64,000 nucleotides of DNA. Origin: Xylaria sp. FL1777. Taxonomy: Eukaryota; Ascomycota; Sordariomycetes; Xylariales; Xylariaceae. The stretch lies in NCBI GenBank assembly GCA_022578965.1, contig MU400512.1, forward strand, positions 496,001-560,000, read 5' to 3'. This document shows positions 58,621 to 64,000 of the stretch, one piece after another. The first letter of the stretch is position 1, and each line of letters opens with the position of its first letter. The notes under the pieces were generated by a model. The model saw nothing but the letters and a program-made list of their open reading frames with translations. It had not been told where the DNA came from and ran no database searches. The position numbers were made by a program, and so were the translations under genes.

Positions 58621-61600
58621 ATGACGGAGGCAAAGCCCAGTGTGGGCCACAACGGGCATCGACCTCCAGCTGATGCGACCTCACCATCGGAGCACGCTGA
58701 CGATGGTGGCGGCGTCGGAGATGCTCCCGAAGCCGGTGACGGTGCACCGCAGGAAGTCACGAAGCAGGCCACTGTTGATACAAGCGGACACAATCGAGAG
58801 GCGGATGAAGAAGTCGATGACGAAGGCGAGGTAGACGATGAGGGGCAGGAAGACAAAGATCAAGACCAACGTCAAGATCAAGGTCAAGACGAGGATGAAG
58901 AGGAGGGGGAGGAGGAGGAAGATGAAGACGAAGATGAAGACGACAGCGAAGACGAAGACGACGACGAACCAAGGCTCAAGTATGCCCGTCTCACGCAGCA
59001 CCTGGGGACCGTATATAGGAATGGCGACTCCACGAGCGCTTTTCTTGTTGCTGGCGACAAGATGATTGTGGGCACACACAAAGGAAACATTGTAATGCAT
59101 CCCTGAATCCTATTAGGTTTCGTTACGTACTAACTACCGTTTAGCATGTTATCCAACTTCCTACATTTCAGTCCTTAATTGCTTACCATGCCCATGATGC
59201 CTCCATCACAAGTATATCCATCTCGCCCTATCCTCCTCCTGCGCTGCCACCCACCCTGAAGCCCGAAGCTGTGATCAGAGCTACAGCACAAGCCGCGAGC
59301 CGCCCCTCATCGCAGCATGCCGACTCCTCTCCTGCCCGACAGCCGCGAAAAATGCGAGAGCTTCCCCAGATCCCTAACCTCCCATCGAATAATATTTTCA
59401 TTGCGACCTCGTCTATGGATGGCCTTGTCCGTGTACAGTCTCTGGTCGATCTCAAAGATTGTCAGCTAAGAAACTTTGCGCGTCCGGTCCAAGCTGTTGC
59501 CGTGTCTCCAGAATACAGGAGTGATAGAACGTACCTGTCGGGCGGTCGTGCCGGAAACCTTGTATTGACCATTGGCGCCCCGCAAGGCCGGAGCACCTCG
59601 ACAACTGTTGGCACAGCTGCAGCCGCCGCTTCAGGATGGCTCGGTAGTATGGGCTTAGGCAACAATACTGGAAAGGATACTATTCTTCATTCTGGAGAAG
59701 GAGCCATTAGTACCATTAAGTGGTCTTTATCAGGCAAATATGTGGTTTGGCTGAATGAGCATGGTATGAAAATCATGCGCACCAAGATGTATCTCGAGAG
59801 CGCTGATGCCGAGGACGCTTGGAAGCGTATCGGCCACATAGATCGTCCTCAAACAGATGAATGGGAGGAGATGGCCGGGTTCTGGGAAGGGCGGGCCGAA
59901 TGGATTGACGATCAGGCTATTGGTAACGGCGATGATGAAGCAAAAGAAAATAGTTTGCCGACGACGTTGTCGCCCGCTGCTGCAAGACTCGCCCTTCAAG
60001 CAAAAAACTACGATAAGACTATTGAGCGACTTATAGTGGGCTGGGGCGGCACCATTTGGATCATTCATGTCCATCCGGGAAATGTGAGCTCCATTAAGAA
60101 CGAGACACAACGATCAGCTGGGCGGGCGGAGATTGCAAAGATGTGAGTGTTTGCCTATCTCAGAGTATGCTTTTCAAATTCGCTGACGTTATAGATTGCG
60201 TATGGATTGTATTATTTCGGGCATTTCGTTATATACCCAGAATTTGCTTTTAGTTCTTGCTTATTGTAATCCAGAAGAAGAGGATGACGATGGTAATGAA
60301 AACAACAACAATAAGACACTGACAAGTGGCTTCGCACAGGCACATGAAGCCAACCTTTCGACAACATCTAGCAGCAGTGGGCCCTCCAGTGGGATTAAGC
60401 ACCGGCGGAACGCCCTTCGACCCGAGCTCAGACTCATCGATCTCATTTCGCAAGCCGAAGTGGACAAAAGTAGCCTACCAGTCAACAATTTCCAAGGTCT
60501 ATCTTCAAATGACTACCACTTGGGTGTACTTCCCGCGAGTAGAGCTGCCTCGGTAGCTGCTTCAAGAGGTGCCCTGGAGGCGTTAGCCGGGTTTGGCAAT
60601 GAGATGTGGAATGCTGCAATCAATCCGATCTCGCTTTTCAGCTCTGGTGCCAGCGTTAGGAGCAAAAACAGCAATGATGCAACTTCAAGAAGTCAGCGGG
60701 GCGGTACACCAAACAATGCACGAGCTGGACTGTATTCTACATCGGAAGCAGCTCATCCGAATCTGGTAAAACCTGGGGCAAAACTCTTCGTTCACAGCCC
60801 CTATGACTGCATACTGGCCACCAAAAGAGACCTAGGCGATCATCTTGCCTGGCTCTTAGAGCATGGTAGATACGAAGATGCATGGGAGCTTTTAGATGAG
60901 CATCCTGAAGTTCTAGCGGTTTCCGAAAAGTCGGATATGGGTTTTCTACCTCCTTCGGACCAGAACCCGTCAGCTACTGAATTTGGTGAAGATACCTCTT
61001 CAATGATTGATTCCAGAAAAGTACCGAATACAGCTGTCGAAAAGGAGAAGCAGCGAATAGGCGAACTCTGGATTCAAGAGCTCCTAGAGGATGGTGATTG
61101 GGACAAAGCAGCTAGAATCGTGGGTACGGTAGTGAAAACTCCTGATCGATGGGAAAAGTGGGTATATACGTTTGCAGGCGCGAAGAGGTTCGACGAGATC
61201 GTCAATTATATCCCATCCAACCCCATGCATCCGCCTATTCCCGGCACTATATACGAGATCGTGCTCGGTCATTATCTACGAACAGACAAGCCCCGTTTTA
61301 AGGAATTACTCGAGCGCTGGGGCCCAGAGCTTTTCAGCATTCAGGAAATAGCCACTGCACTCGAAAACCAACTCAAGTTCCGCGACGTCCGCGAAGACAG
61401 TATCGAGGATGGTGACAAGGGTCGTGACTGGCGCATTGTTATGGAAAGTCTAGCGCATCTTCATGAGGTCAACGGGAAACACCGAGAAGCACTGAAATGC
61501 TACATCAAACTGCAGGATGCGGATTCAGCAATGAGATTAATAAGAGACAACCACCTTGCTGATGCTGTCGCCGACGACGTGGCGAGCTTCATTGCGCTTA

Positions 61601-62847
61601 GAGTTCCCGAGGCGTACCTAAGCCGTATGAGCATGGAAGAACTCACTGAGGCGACTTCAGAAGCAATAACATTACTTGTGGATGAAACGCAGAGAGGTCT
61701 TATTCGACCCGAGACCGTGGTGTCCCAGTTGGAGGAGAAGAGCCTGAACCTCTATCTCTATTTTTATTTTGGCGGGCTTTGGCACGAATACCGAGAACGG
61801 CCGATCGATGAGACGGTATCTCTAATCGACGAATTCGCAGATTTAGCCGTTCGTATATTTGCACTCTACAACCGCGAACTCCTCATGGACTTCTTGAGAA
61901 TATCGACATCTTATACATTTGAGAAGGCTGTCCAGGAGTGTGAGCGAGCCAATTATATTCCAGAGCTTGTGTATCTCTACTCCAAAACGGGGCAAATGAA
62001 ACGAGCGCTGTATCTTATTATTGATCGGCTTGGAGACGTTTCTCAAGCAATTGCGTTTGCGAAAGAGCAAGACGATCCCGATTTATGGGAGGATCTCTTA
62101 GAATACAGTATGGACAAACCACGCTTCATCCGAGGTTTATTGGAGGAAGTTGGAACTTCAATCAATCCCATCACTCTTGTTCGACGCATTCCGGAAGGCC
62201 TGGAGATTCCTGGTCTTCGCGAGGGACTAAAGCATATCATGAAGGAACATGAGATTCAATATAGTATCTCATCGGGGGTAGCTCGTGTCCTCAGGTCGGA
62301 GGTTGTAGCTGCGCAAAGTCAACTCCGTAATGGTCAACGCAAGGGGATCAAATTCGATGTTGTGATCCACTCTTCTAGTCATGTAGACATTGAGGCCAAA
62401 GATGTTCCCAGTGGTCCAGCTATGGAAATCTCGTCCCAAACAGGCACACCACCGACGAACGGTTCGGGTACCCCAACCACTATTGCCACAAAGACAGCCT
62501 TGCCATCCATGACTAAAACTGGTCAGCAACCTGGTCATGACCATGGAGACTCTCAACCCGGTCATTGCGCCAAATGCCACGAGCCATTTTCCGAATGGGA
62601 AACAGAGACTTTGCTAGGGTTTGCATGTGGCCATGTATTTCATATAACGCATTTACTCGAAACCCTGCACCCCGGACAAGATATCGACCCAACCATCAGT
62701 GGCAATGGAGACTCGAGGCGATTACGCGGAGGGAGATTTGTTGGAAGCAAGGTCACTCATGCACGCCTCCTTCGGGATCGCGTCGAGAGCGGCTGTCCCG
62801 TTTGTAAATCACAGAGGGAAGCTGTTGGCCAAGAAAGTCACGTGTAG
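58621..62847 (+). CDS. VPS41: HOPS complex subunit Vps41
   Basis: Three exons: 58621-59091, 59145-60142 and 60195-62847, giving 1373 residues; introns of 53 and 52 nt with GTAATG and GTGAGT donors join in phases 0 and 2. The first about 120 residues are a poorly conserved, extremely acidic Asp/Glu tract. A WD40/beta-propeller follows (THKGNI-HVIQLPTF, FIATSSMDGLVRVQSL, KWSLSGKYVVWLNEHG), with an acidic insertion near 505-520. Next come clathrin-heavy-chain-like helical repeats (about 690-1190; GDWDKAARIVGTVVKTPDRW, YLYSKTGQMKRAL). The end is a C-terminal RING-H2 with Cys1281, Cys1284, Cys1301, His1303, His1306, Cys1357 and Cys1360. Vps41 works in the HOPS tether for vacuole/late-endosome fusion with Rab7/Ypt7 and in AP-3 transport to the vacuole. 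The ATG at 58621 is the first in the frame. Confidence 0.95.
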
Positions 62848-64000
62848 CGTTCGAAATAGCATTTGTTGGCGTTGATAAGCTCCAATTCATCATACCACTG
62901 AAATTTAATCTTAACTAATTATTACAACATTAGTGCCCCAAGCTATATCCCGTATTCATGTAATATTGGAGTGTTTGATTTGAGACGGCAGATGGTGCCG
63001 CTCTGGAGGAGCTTGCTCGGCACCTAGCATCATGATTCCTAACCCACCTGTGAATCTAAGGGTTGCTCTAGAGCATTTATACAACTTACTATTTTGCTCA
63101 AGTAGGTAGGCTTGGTGATTAATAATCTTAAGAACGCTACACTTACTTTAAGCAACAGATTAAGATAAGCTACCGTTTCGATGAGAAAGTTCTATTATAA
63201 GCTAAATATAAGCATTGATTAGGAGCTGTTCAGTGATTCTGTCATGTGGAAATCGAAGGTTTAAGGTGTAAGAATCGCCCGAGTGGGAATGCGTTGCGGC
63301 TTGGAATTTTCAAACTAGACTAGACTGAGAGCTGAGAGTAGAAACTCAAGAATCCCGTAGGCCAGCCTTGCAGTTTGCCTGTCTGAATACTTCTACCTGT
63401 CTATGACTTATTCTGAAAGAAAGCGCCGTGCTTACATGGATAGATATTAGACGATTGGTAATAATTTAATCTAGTATGTCAACCTTCCAAGACGAGTCCA
63501 GATGCTTGTTCATGTTTCGACTAGTCCCGGTTTCAATGGAAGGGAGCAAGATACCAATGGGTTAACAGATCGGCAGAGCAAATACCTTGTGAACATACAC
63601 GACAGCAGGCCGCGGGATGCTGCATCGTAACAAACGAAACCATCCACTTATATCGCCGCCGCAGTCTCTCTCCCGTGTGAAGGATTCAGATTCCCGCGCT
63701 CACCTCAGACACGTCAAAGTTTAGCTCCGCGGGTAAGTTGTGTGGTCTCAGTCAGAGTGCCCCGAGGCATACGATGCCATCCGCGCACCATCAAACCCCC
63801 GCGGTGATGTTACCTAGCATATGCCGCCTCACGTCCCCAAACGTGTCCTATTGGACTGTCCCCATGCCGAATCTCATGTGTCAGGTGGGAGTCTACATGA
63901 TGGCAATACTCGGTGCACCCGGACATTGTCCTCGAGCCCCCGTTGGCCACGTTGGCCGGCGAGGCTCGCGCGCAACCCACGCGACCTCTAGTCAGTCCTC
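62848..64000. other. Intergenic to window end, no gene seen
   Basis: Begins with the VPS41 3' flank, then AT-rich sequence to about 63500 and GC-richer sequence from about 63600. No open frame of credible composition was found. The GC-rich end could belong to the promoter of a gene beyond the window. Confidence 0.6.

Noticed and set aside
1..64000. CRISPR array, bacterial operon or transposase gene
   Set aside because: No regularly spaced repeats with unique spacers, no bacterial gene structure, and no integrase, reverse-transcriptase or transposase motifs in the frames examined.

Overview
This window is nuclear DNA of a filamentous ascomycete (Pezizomycotina). The evidence is short introns (about 45-180 nt) with GTRAGT-type donors and CTAAC/CTRAY branch sites, single-copy fungal housekeeping genes (NOP9, SPT7, APC1/bimE, VPS41), a GH64 glucanase, an OCH1-like GT32 enzyme, a Dal5-type transporter, and an intron-bearing tRNA-Lys. 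A sordariomycete is likely; the frequent TAGGTA/CTTACC-type motifs between genes would suit Xylariales, but that is a weak inference. I see no bacterial, viral or CRISPR content.

Layout. 0.9-6.1 kb: a conserved Cys/His fungal protein and a kinesin-10 (KID/KIF22-like) motor, both on minus. 7.2-12.8 kb: three secretory-pathway or surface genes, namely a Ser/Thr-rich single-pass membrane protein (minus), an OCH1-like mannosyltransferase (plus) and a secreted GH64 beta-1,3-glucanase (minus). 12.8-18.35 kb has no recognisable gene. 18.35-22.84 kb: a cytochrome P450 (minus) and NOP9 (plus), diverging from a 0.56-kb shared upstream region. 22.8-27.3 kb: AT-rich, holding a Ser/Thr/Pro-rich orphan gene and frame-broken coding-like stretches. 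27.3-28.4 kb: a conserved fungal protein of possible regulatory role (minus), followed by a 7.9-kb stretch whose only gene is tRNA-Lys(CTT). 36.4-39.8 kb: a PLP-dependent group II decarboxylase and a VanZ-like membrane protein (both minus). 41.7-45.2 kb: SPT7 of the SAGA complex (plus). 46.2-48.1 kb: a Dal5-family permease (minus). 50.6-51.6 kb: a SprT-like HExxH protein with a C-terminal membrane anchor (minus). 52.2-62.8 kb: APC1 (minus) and VPS41 (plus), head to head.

Genes do not form operons or an evident biosynthetic cluster. The P450, transporter and decarboxylase are far apart and separated by housekeeping genes. The intact genes cover core processes: ribosome biogenesis, transcription, the cell cycle, vacuolar fusion, chromosome movement and glycan metabolism. 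For spliced genes the exon coordinates below were worked out by hand from splice signals and frame continuity. Every such model sums to a whole number of codons.

The least explained parts are the 23.3-25.8 kb orphan region, the gene-poor 28.4-36.4 kb block, the membrane-anchored SprT-like protein, and two GC-AG introns in SPT7 and the transporter gene.
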